From Planctomycetota bacterium (GTDB taxonomy: Bacteria > Planctomycetota > Phycisphaerae > UBA1845 > CAIVHJ01), in NCBI GenBank assembly GCA_022573485.1, contig JACZTW010000064.1:1-13960 (forward strand): a DNA stretch of 13,960 nt. The letters are read 5' to 3'. The position numbers and the translations under genes were made by a program. The notes beneath the pieces are model-generated. The model saw only the letters and a program-made list of their open reading frames with translations, was not told where the DNA came from and ran no database searches. Positions within the stretch are counted from its first letter, which is position 1. Every line of letters begins with the position of its first letter. Of the stretch, positions 6,373 to 13,563 are shown piece after piece.

Positions 6373-7716
6373 ATGTTTTCACGCATTCTAATCGCCAATC
6401 GCGGTGAGATCGCCCAACGCATCATCCGGGCCTGCAAAGAAATGGGCGTGGAGACGGTGTGTGTGTTTTCCGAGGAAGATCGAGACGCAGCCTATCTCGG
6501 GCAAGCTGACCACACGGTCTGCATCGGCCCAGCCTCGCCAAGCCAAAGCTACCTCCGCGGAGACCGCATCATCGCCGCAGCAGAGATTTACGATGTCGAT
6601 GCCATTCACCCAGGCTACGGCTTCCTCGCTGAAAATGCGCAATTCGTCGAGCAATGCCGCGATTCCAAGATCGAGTTCATCGGCCCCTCGGCTGAGACGA
6701 TACGACTTTTAGGGGACAAGGTCGAAGCCAGAAAACTGGCCAAGAAGGCCAAGGTCCCCACGGTCCCCGGCAGCGATGGAATCATAGATGATGACGACCA
6801 AGCCATCGAAATAGCTGCGAAGATCGGCTATCCAGTGATGATCAAAGCGGCCGGCGGCGGTGGCGGCAGAGGCATTCGCATTGCGCACAATGAGGGCAAT
6901 CTCCGTTCGACGTTGGGCCAGGCTCGCCAGGAATCCGAAGCTGCCTTTCGCAACGGCGCCGTCTACATCGAAAAGTTTGTTCAAAAGCCTCGGCATGTGG
7001 AGGTCCAAATCCTCGCCGATCACAGCGGGCACACCATCCACTTGTTCGAACGCGATTGTTCATTGCAACGGCGCTATCAGAAGCTGATCGAGGAGGCCCC
7101 CTCTCCTGCTCTGGATGACCGCACGCGCGACAGCCTGTGCCGGGCAGCCGTGCGAGTGTGCAAGGCGGCCAACTATCACAACGCCGGAACAGTGGAGTTT
7201 CTGCTCGACCAAAAGAAGGACTTCTACTTCATTGAAGTCAACACGCGAATACAAGTGGAACACCCTGTCACGGAGATGCTGACCGGCGTGGACCTCCTGA
7301 AGTGGCAGCTGCGCATTGCTGCGGGAGAACCACTGACCTTGGCGCAGAAGGACATTCGACGCTCCGGCGCCGTCATCGAGTGCCGGATCAATGCTGAAGA
7401 TGGCCACCGCGGATTCATTCCGTCGCCGGGCACGATCGAGTCGTTCAAGGTGCCGGGCGGATTCGGTGTCCGCTGGGATTCGCACGTCGGTGCGGGTTCG
7501 ACCATCTCACCGAAGTACGATTCACTGATCGGCAAGCTGATCGTTCACAAACCAACGCGCGAGGAGGCCATCCGCTGCATGGTCCGCTGCTTGGAAGAGT
7601 TCGAAATCGGCCCGATCAAAACGACGATCCCGTTCTATTCCACGCTCTGCCAACACGCGAGATTCATCAGCAGTGATATCGATACAGGTTTCATCGAACG
7701 GCAATTCGGAATCTAG
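6373..7716 (+). CDS. accC: Biotin carboxylase subunit of acetyl-CoA carboxylase
   Basis: AccC uses ATP and bicarbonate to carboxylate the biotin on AccB. The 447 residues match the E. coli enzyme in length, and key residues fall at nearly the same positions: Lys116, Lys158, the glycine loop GGGGGRG (161-167), His208 (RHVE), Lys237 (QKLIEEAPSP), Glu275, Glu288 and Asn290 (FIEVNTR), Arg292, Glu296 and Arg338 (ECRIN). The N-terminal biotin carboxylase fold (FSRILIANRGEIA), ATP-grasp and C-terminal domains are all complete, and no residue expected for catalysis is missing. No Shine-Dalgarno is visible before the ATG, so translation probably depends on coupling with accB. A propionyl- or pyruvate-type carboxylase subunit is unlikely given the short length and the separate AccB. 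Confidence 0.96.
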   Translation: MFSRILIANRGEIAQRIIRACKEMGVETVCVFSEEDRDAAYLGQADHTVCIGPASPSQSYLRGDRIIAAAEIYDVDAIHPGYGFLAENAQFVEQCRDSKIEFIGPSAETIRLLGDKVEARKLAKKAKVPTVPGSDGIIDDDDQAIEIAAKIGYPVMIKAAGGGGGRGIRIAHNEGNLRSTLGQARQESEAAFRNGAVYIEKFVQKPRHVEVQILADHSGHTIHLFERDCSLQRRYQKLIEEAPSPALDDRTRDSLCRAAVRVCKAANYHNAGTVEFLLDQKKDFYFIEVNTRIQVEHPVTEMLTGVDLLKWQLRIAAGEPLTLAQKDIRRSGAVIECRINAEDGHRGFIPSPGTIESFKVPGGFGVRWDSHVGAGSTISPKYDSLIGKLIVHKPTREEAIRCMVRCLEEFEIGPIKTTIPFYSTLCQHARFISSDIDTGFIERQFGI

Positions 7717-7731
7717 GCGCACGCGGCAACA

Positions 7732-8325
7732 ATGGTGCTCGTCATCGACAACTACGATTCCTTCACCTACAACTTGGTGCGCCTAATTCGCGAAGCACAG
7801 CCCGACTCATCTCTCACAATTAGGCGCAACGATCACATCTCCATCGAAGATGTTGGTGCGATCGACCCAAGCTGCATCGTCATTTCGCCCGGCCCCGGCA
7901 GGCCTTACAATGCCGGCGCAAGCCTGAGTATCGTCACGCACTTTAGCGATTCGCTGCCGATTCTGGGAGTGTGCCTTGGTCACCAGTGCATCGCGCAGGC
8001 TTTTGGCGGCCGCGTTGTTCCTGCACAATCACTCATGCATGGCAAAACCAGCCGGGTCCATCACAGTGGTTGCGATTTGTTCGCCGACCTGCCCACGCCC
8101 TTTACCGCAGCCCGCTACCACTCGTTGGGCGTGGATCGCGAGACGCTACCGAATGACTTCCTCGTCTCCGCCTGGACCGCCGATGGCGAGATCATGGGCA
8201 TTCGGCACCGATACTTGCCGTTGTACGGCATCCAGTTCCATCCGGAGAGTTTCCTCACTCCCGACGGGCAGAAGATCATGTTCAACTTCCTGCGTGCCGG
8301 CAGGCACTCGATGCAAGTGCATTGA
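7732..8325 (+). CDS. Glutamine amidotransferase, anthranilate/aminodeoxychorismate synthase component II
   Basis: This is a class I (triad) glutaminase that supplies ammonia to a chorismate-using partner, in tryptophan (TrpG) or folate (PabA) synthesis. The catalytic triad is complete: Cys81 in GVCLGHQ, His170 and Glu172 in IQFHPESF. The opening IDNYDSFTYNLVR and the oxyanion-region SPGPGRP are characteristic of the TrpG/PabA group and not of carbamoyl-phosphate or GMP synthases. The 197-residue length is normal. The partner component I is not in the window, and sequence does not separate TrpG from PabA; many bacteria use one subunit for both. It follows accC after 15 bp without a visible ribosome site, so it is probably the last gene of the accBC operon. 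It ends 11 bp from a convergent gene. Confidence 0.88.
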   Translation: MVLVIDNYDSFTYNLVRLIREAQPDSSLTIRRNDHISIEDVGAIDPSCIVISPGPGRPYNAGASLSIVTHFSDSLPILGVCLGHQCIAQAFGGRVVPAQSLMHGKTSRVHHSGCDLFADLPTPFTAARYHSLGVDRETLPNDFLVSAWTADGEIMGIRHRYLPLYGIQFHPESFLTPDGQKIMFNFLRAGRHSMQVH

Positions 8326-8336
8326 GGCCCGTTCGC

Positions 8337-9080
8337 TTACCTCCCAGATGTGATCGCGCTGGCTTCGAGCAACAGCGGCGATTTGCGGCGCCGGCGGCGC
8401 TTCTTGGGCGCGCCCGGTATGCGGACTTCCGGAACCCGTGGGATGGCTTCACCAGCAACCTTGAGGGCATCCCGTGCTGATTCGGCAAATAGATCGGCGT
8501 TGATTTCTTTCCAGAGATCGGGCGCGCGATTGAACACACCTCCGGATACCAAAATGTTCATCGTTGGATTGACTCCAACATCCCGAATCAAGTCGATCAC
8601 CGCTCGAGCCCCAGGGACGCCTTGCGGCTTCATTCCGTAGATCAGCAGGATCTCCGGCCGAATCTGGCCGACCAGAGAGAGTATTTCATCGTTCGGCACA
8701 CCGCCGCCCAGGAAATAGGCTTCCCAACCCTCAGCCTCGAAAAGATCCGTACACATTTGAGCGCCGAGTTCCTCCAGCTCACCATCCGCGCAAGTAACCA
8801 CGATGCGCTTGCCGTTCGGCTCTGCATCTTCCAGGTTGCCCTGAACTTGATCCGCAACGAAGCGATTGATGCGCGTCGCCATGTGTTCGGTGGCGATGTT
8901 GATTCGATCATCACGATAAAGCTGTTCCACTTCCTCCATGGCGGGCCACATCAAATCAAAGTACAGGGATTCGGGCTTGGTTCCGTGCTCCAGCGCGCCC
9001 CTTACCAAACTTCGACATTGTTTTCGCCGCCCTTGCAACAACTGCTCCATGTATTGGTCCATGAGTTTGGATCTATGCAT
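8337..9080 (-). CDS. B12-binding-fold protein with altered cobalamin ligand positions
   Basis: The 247-residue protein has the two-part plan of cobalamin-binding sensors and carriers. A helical cap (about 1-85) has the WPAMEEVEQLY and NIATEHMATRIN features. A Rossmann-like domain (about 91-215) has VVTCADGELEELGAQM, YFLGGGVPNDEI, ILLIYGMKP and ILVSGGVF. In the DxHxxG motif of this family the axial histidine position here is Glu103 (ELEELG, codon GAG at 8772-8774). The capping tryptophan ten residues before the EH pair is Tyr55. Cobalamin binding is therefore uncertain. The C-terminus is strongly basic (PKKRRRRRK, 225-233), suggesting nucleic-acid or membrane contact. There is no MerR-type DNA-binding domain and no methyltransferase partner nearby. 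ATG 9080 is chosen because GAGGAG (9088-9093) lies 7 bp upstream; the frame stays open to an ATG at 9170. Fold is fairly sure, role unknown. Confidence 0.75.
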   Translation of the reverse strand: MHRSKLMDQYMEQLLQGRRKQCRSLVRGALEHGTKPESLYFDLMWPAMEEVEQLYRDDRINIATEHMATRINRFVADQVQGNLEDAEPNGKRIVVTCADGELEELGAQMCTDLFEAEGWEAYFLGGGVPNDEILSLVGQIRPEILLIYGMKPQGVPGARAVIDLIRDVGVNPTMNILVSGGVFNRAPDLWKEINADLFAESARDALKVAGEAIPRVPEVRIPGAPKKRRRRRKSPLLLEASAITSGR

Positions 9081-9087
9081 CTGCGGA

Positions 9088-9093
9088 CTCCTC
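9088..9093 (-). promoter_or_regulatory. Shine-Dalgarno deciding the B12-fold protein start
   Basis: GAGGAG on the minus strand, 7 bp before the ATG at 9080. Upstream in-frame ATGs at 9095 and 9170 have no comparable site. Confidence 0.7.
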
Positions 9094-9103
9094 ATGCGTG
9101 AAC

Positions 9104-9148
9104 CGGGCAGGAACTCCAGCCTCGACTGCTCGATGGGCCTCCTGCCCG
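9104..9148 (-). other. Long stem-loop just upstream of the B12-fold gene ribosome site
   Basis: CGGGCAGGA (9104-9112) is the exact reverse complement of TCCTGCCCG (9140-9148). The 27-base loop holds a second small stem (TCGA/TCGA, 9122-9133). The stem ends about 10 bp upstream of the GAGGAG ribosome site, so it could affect translation of the gene. It could also be coding if the start at 9170 were used. Confidence 0.6.
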
Positions 9149-9186
9149 ATCCCGAGTGCTCGGTCCACATTACAAGCTCTTAGAAA

Positions 9187-9208
9187 GCCGACAGCCTCCG
9201 CTGTCGGC
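9187..9208 (-). other. Perfect 8-bp hairpin with GGAGG in the loop, possible weak terminator
   Basis: GCCGACAG/CTGTCGGC arms enclose a six-base loop that reads CGGAGG on the minus strand. The stem is followed on that strand by TTTCTA, a poor U-run, so it might end transcription from the DUF4159 gene that stops about 195 bp upstream. It might instead be an exposed ribosome-binding motif or a copy of a dispersed palindrome. Confidence 0.5.
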
Positions 9209-9403
9209 ACCCTCACGAGTTGCCCGTGTCTCGACCAAACCCAATCGCTGGTATGGCTCGATTTACGATACGATGGGCGATTAGGGAATCGTGAGCACTG
9301 ATTCATCGTCCCACTATCGCAGATTTCTTGAGAGCAATGTTAAGATAGGATGTATAGTGGTTCTGCGCTCACATCCAGATCCAACATCATGTTGTATAAT
9401 CAG

Positions 9404-11884
9404 TTAGTTCCGATGTTGTTCAATTGACGATTGATATAGGAGGATGTTTCGTATGACTTTCTGGGCGGAGACTCGACCATAGCCGATCAGGTCATGAGTG
9501 TAATGTCCACCTGCGGAGACGGAGAGGTCGATAGGAGAGAAAATAAGTGCCAATTCTCCTTGCACCACAACAACTTGCAGCGGAACACCGGTAGGTCGCA
9601 TACCCGCTCGCCGGTACCCAGCAGTGTACTTCAAATCCCGTAGTGGCTTGCCCTGCAAGAATTGGCCCTGCAAGAGGGGATGGTCGTCCGCGATTGGCCT
9701 GAACTCAGGCCCAAAGATCTTCTCCAATTGCCGGGCTGCGGACCTGGCGAACTCACGATCGCCGCCCAGTGCTTCGATCAAAATCAGGCCGCCACTGCCG
9801 CAGAACTTGCGAATCGCCCGGGTCTCGTCGGGGCTGAATTCGTATGCCTGCTGTCCTGGTATGTGTACCAAGTCCACGTTCCCCACTTCGTTGATGTTCG
9901 CCAGTTGCACGTCGCTGCGAACTTCCAGGGAGAGGCCGTAGTGTTCGGTCATCAGTTCATTCATCGATTCCCATATCGTGGTCGCACCACCGCGATCCGC
10001 GCGCGTCATCGGCCGAACAATTCTTAACGTCCTCTCTGCCGTGGTCGATGCTCCGCTTGTGATCGGCGGACGAAGCCGGCCGGGCAGATCCTTGTACCTG
10101 CCCGCTGCATAGAAGCGCAGATTCGCGAAGATTTGGAACAGGTCCGGGTACTTGCGGTCGAGCGATTGATGCCAGGCGCCCGCGACATCTGACGGGAACA
10201 GCACGACTGCTTCGCGATAACCGTCGGACAATCCCCAAATGGGTACTTTGAGTTTGAATTTTGATCCGGCTCTGCCGAACGCCGTTTGATAGATCGGATG
10301 GTTCGGAGGCAACTTGCGGAACTTGCTCCCCCACTCCGAGAACATATTCTCGAATGTGGTCTTGAAAGTCCGCGCAAAGGCCAGACTCGAGAGGTTCGCG
10401 TGCCCGACGATCATTCCTCCCCCATGGACGTATTTTCTTACTTTCTCGGCACAGTCTTGAGGGAGCCACAACCGCGTCTCGCCGCTGATGTACAGCAAAG
10501 GCGCGTCCTGCAAGTCGTAGAGCGTCGATCGCGTATCGATAATTTGCCACTTGTAGATCTGCTCGTACATGTTGCTCAGGAATCGGCACACATGGTACAT
10601 GTCGCGAAAATAATAATCCCATCCGCTGTCCGCACCACCCCACTCCAGCTTATTCACCAGAACCGGCGCTCTGCCGTAGGCCAGGAACATCAACCACATC
10701 GAGACGTTCTCGATGCTCATGCGTTCCCAGCCGCTGATTTTCATCGCGCCACCGACGCCTTCGCGAAACCAATCATAGTGGCCGAAATACTTCTCGCCGC
10801 TGGCCAGTCCCAGCCGCTCGTGGCCGAGCTGAGTGTAGGCTTCACCGTAAGGCTTCCCGCGAACGGCCAGCCAGTGCATCCCACGCGCAATCGAGTCGCG
10901 CACGCGGGCGATCTCTTCCTGAGCGCGCGGCCGCTTCTTGATCCCCTCGAACTTGCGATAGACGCCCGTAGTTTTGGCATACAGTTGATCGAGCACGATG
11001 ATGAGCGAGTTGACACCCGCGATGGTCATGTTGTGCGTTGATGCCTGGTGGTGCCGGTAGCCCCAACCGCCGTCGTCGTTTTGTTCGCGTGTCCAGAAGC
11101 GGTCCAAACGGATCCAATACGCGTTGGAAACATTATAGCCCGCCAGTGCCGAGACCCATGCGCCGAGGGCGCCGAACTGCGAGTTGGAATTGTCATAGCG
11201 TCTGGTTTTCTTACCCGACTGATCGTCGGCGTGCGTGATGTAGGTATAGCCGTCCGAATCATTCATCGCCAGCATGAGCCAGCGGGCGTCTCGTCTCAAC
11301 AGCTTCATCGCCTGGCGCCGTTCATCCTCGCTGGTCAGCCGCTGGACCAGGAGTGAATAAACGCTGGCCCGCAGCGCTCGGCCATACGTCCCCGGCATAG
11401 GATGGCGCTCAAGGTACTCCAGTGCCCGGCTCACCGTCGGCTCATGGCGTCCCAGTCCGGCACTCAACAGTGCCAGCGTGGCCAATGCGGTCCGCCCGCC
11501 GTGGCTGTGCAAGTTGGTTTTCTCGCCGCGAAAATGCCCGGGCTCATCAAGCTGTTTCACGTATTCTGGGCGTACTTCAAAACGCATGCCGTCGAGGGTC
11601 TTAAAGACAATCTTGTGGGCGTTTTTTGAAACGAGCGTGCCGCGGTAGGTTTCATCGGTGACCTCTACCGTTTCGCCCGTCGCAACGATCCGAATCGGCC
11701 CGGTTACCCGGATGGAGGAATAGACGTTCTGCCGGTCCTTGAGAATGGTCACCAGGTGCTCGATCAACTCGTCGACGTCCGCATCTCGGACACCGGCTGA
11801 TTGAGCCAGGGTCTGAGCGGCACCAGCCAGCACGATCATGCCGGACACAGTAAAACGACCCAGCGGTGTGAGGAGACAAACCAT
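9404..11884 (-). CDS. Exported DUF4159 protein with alpha-toroid-like repeats
   Basis: The 826-residue protein begins with a signal-like hydrophobic segment (about 1-28, ending near LAQSAG), so it is probably exported. After a small beta-rich region (about 55-110) comes a helical half (about 134-414). This half resembles prenyltransferase/squalene-cyclase toroids, with ATLALLSAGL, a QNDDGGWGY motif (about 268-276) and a second VGGAMKISGWE region. The remainder holds DUF4159: LLYISGETRLWLP...VRKYVHGGGMIVG with PPNHPIYQ (462-534), and a similar block LVHIPGQQAYEFSP...IRKFCGSGGLILIE with ADDHPLL (about 671-743). Such proteins are common in planctomycetes and have no assigned reaction. No cyclase catalytic aspartate motif is evident. 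ATG 11884 is used; a TTG at 11902 would add six residues, and neither has a strong ribosome site. The gene is divergent from a secretion-type ATPase. Confidence 0.8.
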   Translation of the reverse strand: MVCLLTPLGRFTVSGMIVLAGAAQTLAQSAGVRDADVDELIEHLVTILKDRQNVYSSIRVTGPIRIVATGETVEVTDETYRGTLVSKNAHKIVFKTLDGMRFEVRPEYVKQLDEPGHFRGEKTNLHSHGGRTALATLALLSAGLGRHEPTVSRALEYLERHPMPGTYGRALRASVYSLLVQRLTSEDERRQAMKLLRRDARWLMLAMNDSDGYTYITHADDQSGKKTRRYDNSNSQFGALGAWVSALAGYNVSNAYWIRLDRFWTREQNDDGGWGYRHHQASTHNMTIAGVNSLIIVLDQLYAKTTGVYRKFEGIKKRPRAQEEIARVRDSIARGMHWLAVRGKPYGEAYTQLGHERLGLASGEKYFGHYDWFREGVGGAMKISGWERMSIENVSMWLMFLAYGRAPVLVNKLEWGGADSGWDYYFRDMYHVCRFLSNMYEQIYKWQIIDTRSTLYDLQDAPLLYISGETRLWLPQDCAEKVRKYVHGGGMIVGHANLSSLAFARTFKTTFENMFSEWGSKFRKLPPNHPIYQTAFGRAGSKFKLKVPIWGLSDGYREAVVLFPSDVAGAWHQSLDRKYPDLFQIFANLRFYAAGRYKDLPGRLRPPITSGASTTAERTLRIVRPMTRADRGGATTIWESMNELMTEHYGLSLEVRSDVQLANINEVGNVDLVHIPGQQAYEFSPDETRAIRKFCGSGGLILIEALGGDREFARSAARQLEKIFGPEFRPIADDHPLLQGQFLQGKPLRDLKYTAGYRRAGMRPTGVPLQVVVVQGELALIFSPIDLSVSAGGHYTHDLIGYGRVSAQKVIRNILLYQSSIEQHRN

Positions 11885-11929
11885 TGGCAACCAGGCACCC
11901 AAACCGATAAGCTATATGCGACCCGTGCC

Positions 11930-11947
11930 GTAGTGCTCAGGCACTAC
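11930..11947. promoter_or_regulatory. Inverted repeat in the divergent intergenic region
   Basis: GTAGTGC (11930-11936) and GCACTAC (11941-11947) are exact reverse complements around TCAG. They lie in the 129-bp region between the divergent DUF4159 and ATPase genes, about 46 bp from the DUF4159 start and 67 bp from the ATPase start. That is a natural position for an operator or a leader hairpin. There is no T-run beside it, so it is not a terminator. Confidence 0.45.
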
Positions 11948-12000
11948 CTAGGGATTCTAGAAGGCTCAGCCGGCGGATCAATAGCGCCCCGGTATCGAAA

Positions 12001-12005
12001 GAGGG
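12001..12005 (+). promoter_or_regulatory. Shine-Dalgarno supporting the GTG start of the ATPase gene
   Basis: GAGGG, 8 bp before GTG at 12014. An in-frame GTG at 12005 overlaps it and so is a poorer start. Confidence 0.5.
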
Positions 12006-12013
12006 TGACGCCC

Positions 12014-13555
12014 GTGTTGGACGCGTTCATTCACCCGATCGGGTTCGGGATTTTCGCTGCGTGGTGGATCGCCACGCTGTACTGCGTATCCCTGTGCCAG
12101 CGGCATCCTAACATCCCGGTAGAACATCGTGCGTGGTACAACCTGCTGGTGCTCTTGACGGGGCCGTGGGGTATGGCCGTCATTCTGACGCGGTTCCGCT
12201 ATCCCGCCCACGACGCCGCCGCCCAAGAATACCGAGACCAGGTCGAAGGCGGGCCGGTCATGCGCTGGTTGAAGCGGATTCTCGGATTGCAACGTCCCGA
12301 GCCCGCCCAAAACACGGTCATCGAACTCTGCACAGCCGATGGCAAACCAGTGCACCAACTCGATTCGCGCTATGGTAAGCGAGCCCGACAGGATGACAGC
12401 GAGAGCCTGACCAGAATTAAGAACCTGCTCCTCGACGCGGTTGAAGCGCGGGTCACCGATGTCTTAATCGATCCGCGCAGCGAAGATCAGTATTCGGTCC
12501 GATTTCGCATCGACGGCGTGCTTGAAGAAGTGGAGCAGATCGGCGCCGAGATGGCCCACAATATGCTCAACTGCCTGAAGATTGCAGCGCGAATGGACAT
12601 CGCCGAACGCCGGCGTCCGCAAGACGGCTCGTTCATGATCAAACTGCCTCAGTTGCCAATCAATTGCCGGATGGCGACAGCCGGCACCCTGAGGGGACCC
12701 AAAGCAGCGGTGCGGATTCTCGATCGCCGCGTCGGCCTGAAGCCGGTCACCGATCTAGGCCTGAGCAGGAAAGATATGGAACGCATGTTGGTCGCCGCCA
12801 ATCGAAAGAGTGGGATGATTCTTGTCTGCGGCCCCACCGGAAGCGGTAAGACCACTACACTCTATGCCCTTTTGAATCAGTTCGATGCCACCTCGCGCAA
12901 CATTGTGACCGTTGAAGACCCCATCGAATACCCCATCGAACATGCCACCCAAACCGAAGTCAACGTGAGAGCGAACATCACTTTCGCGAACGTCATGCGG
13001 GCGATGCTGCGGCAGAACCCCGATGTGATTCTGGTGGGTGAAATACGTGACAACGAAACCGCGGAACTGGCCCTGCAGGCCTCCAATACGGGGCACCTGG
13101 TGCTCAGCACGGTCCACGGCAACGACAGTTCCGCCGCGATGCTCCGGTTGTCCGACCTGGGTGTGCCGCCACGGCGACTTGCCGGCGCCATAACGGCGGT
13201 GCTGTCACAACGGCTGGTCCGGCGATTGTGTCCGGAGTGCAAGACGCGCACGCAACTGAGTGCGGCCCAATTCGACATAGCTCAGGAACACGGCATGACC
13301 TCGGATGAAGTCTACAAGCCTGTCGGCTGTGGCGAATGTCGCGATACAGGCTTCCACGGGCGAGAAGGCATTTTCGAACTGCTGTTCGTCAATCGCGCAG
13401 TGGACAGCGTGCTGACTCAGGATCCAACATTGGCCGAATTGCGCGACGCTGCAATAGAGGCAGGCATGATGCCAATGTTCCACCATGGAATGCAAAAAGT
13501 CGCCTCCGGCCTGACCACGTTTGACGAAATAGCAAGAGTATGCGGATCGGAGTGA
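12014..13555 (+). CDS. Membrane-anchored GspE/PilB-family secretion ATPase
   Basis: The C-terminal 330 residues form a complete type II secretion/type IV pilus assembly ATPase. They hold an N2-type segment with VTDVLIDP (about 147-154), Walker A GPTGSGKT (273-280, Lys279), an Asp box TVEDPIEY (299-306), Walker B VILVGEIRD (338-346, Glu343), a His box GHLVLSTVHGNDS (360-372) and a tetracysteine pair CPEC (406-409) and CGEC (439-442) that would bind zinc. Such ATPases power pilus or pseudopilus assembly at the inner face of the cytoplasmic membrane. This one is odd at the front: no MshEN/N1 domain, but two hydrophobic stretches (about 5-28 and 41-59) that look transmembrane. GTG 12014 is used on the basis of GAGGG; the frame is open to 11801 but would overlap the divergent gene. 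No other secretion gene is in the window. Confidence 0.88.
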   Translation: MLDAFIHPIGFGIFAAWWIATLYCVSLCQRHPNIPVEHRAWYNLLVLLTGPWGMAVILTRFRYPAHDAAAQEYRDQVEGGPVMRWLKRILGLQRPEPAQNTVIELCTADGKPVHQLDSRYGKRARQDDSESLTRIKNLLLDAVEARVTDVLIDPRSEDQYSVRFRIDGVLEEVEQIGAEMAHNMLNCLKIAARMDIAERRRPQDGSFMIKLPQLPINCRMATAGTLRGPKAAVRILDRRVGLKPVTDLGLSRKDMERMLVAANRKSGMILVCGPTGSGKTTTLYALLNQFDATSRNIVTVEDPIEYPIEHATQTEVNVRANITFANVMRAMLRQNPDVILVGEIRDNETAELALQASNTGHLVLSTVHGNDSSAAMLRLSDLGVPPRRLAGAITAVLSQRLVRRLCPECKTRTQLSAAQFDIAQEHGMTSDEVYKPVGCGECRDTGFHGREGIFELLFVNRAVDSVLTQDPTLAELRDAAIEAGMMPMFHHGMQKVASGLTTFDEIARVCGSE

Positions 13556-13563
13556 AACTTCGG

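Larger units (their letters stand above)
9081..9403 (-). other. 323-bp gap with several inverted repeats, leader of the B12-fold gene
   Basis: No convincing gene lies between the DUF4159 gene and the B12-fold gene, although two minus-strand frames stay open across part of it. It holds an unusual number of dyads for its length: 9104-9148 (9-bp arms), 9152-9163 (CCGAG/CTCGG), 9187-9208 (8-bp arms), 9270-9309 (6-bp outer arms enclosing a 5-bp hairpin at 9278-9291) and 9382-9394 (CAACAT-c-ATGTTG). The part from 9304 is richer in A and T than the flanks. I found no strong minus-strand promoter by eye and no match to the conserved boxes of a cobalamin riboswitch. Confidence 0.5.

Noticed and set aside
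8311..8322. Terminator between the convergent amidotransferase and B12-fold genes
   Set aside because: ATGCA-AG-TGCAT is a perfect but very short dyad inside the amidotransferase coding end, with no T-run on either strand.
9081..9170. Longer B12-fold protein starting at the ATG at 9170
   Set aside because: The extra 30 residues have no family resemblance, cover the 9104-9148 stem-loop, and that ATG lacks a ribosome site, whereas 9080 has GAGGAG at 7 bp.
9073..9306. 77-residue minus-strand open frame across the leader
   Set aside because: It overlaps the inverted repeats and the start of the B12-fold gene, has no ribosome site or recognisable domain, and its composition looks like a chance frame.
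9081..9403. Cobalamin riboswitch upstream of the B12-fold gene
   Set aside because: The minus-strand leader has several stems, but I could not find the conserved B12-box (GCCACTG-type) sequence or the expected arrangement, so only a generic structured leader is reported.
11801..12013. Longer start of the secretion-type ATPase
   Set aside because: The frame is open to 11801 but would overlap the 5' end of the divergent DUF4159 gene, and the translated stretch is unlike any ATPase N-terminus.
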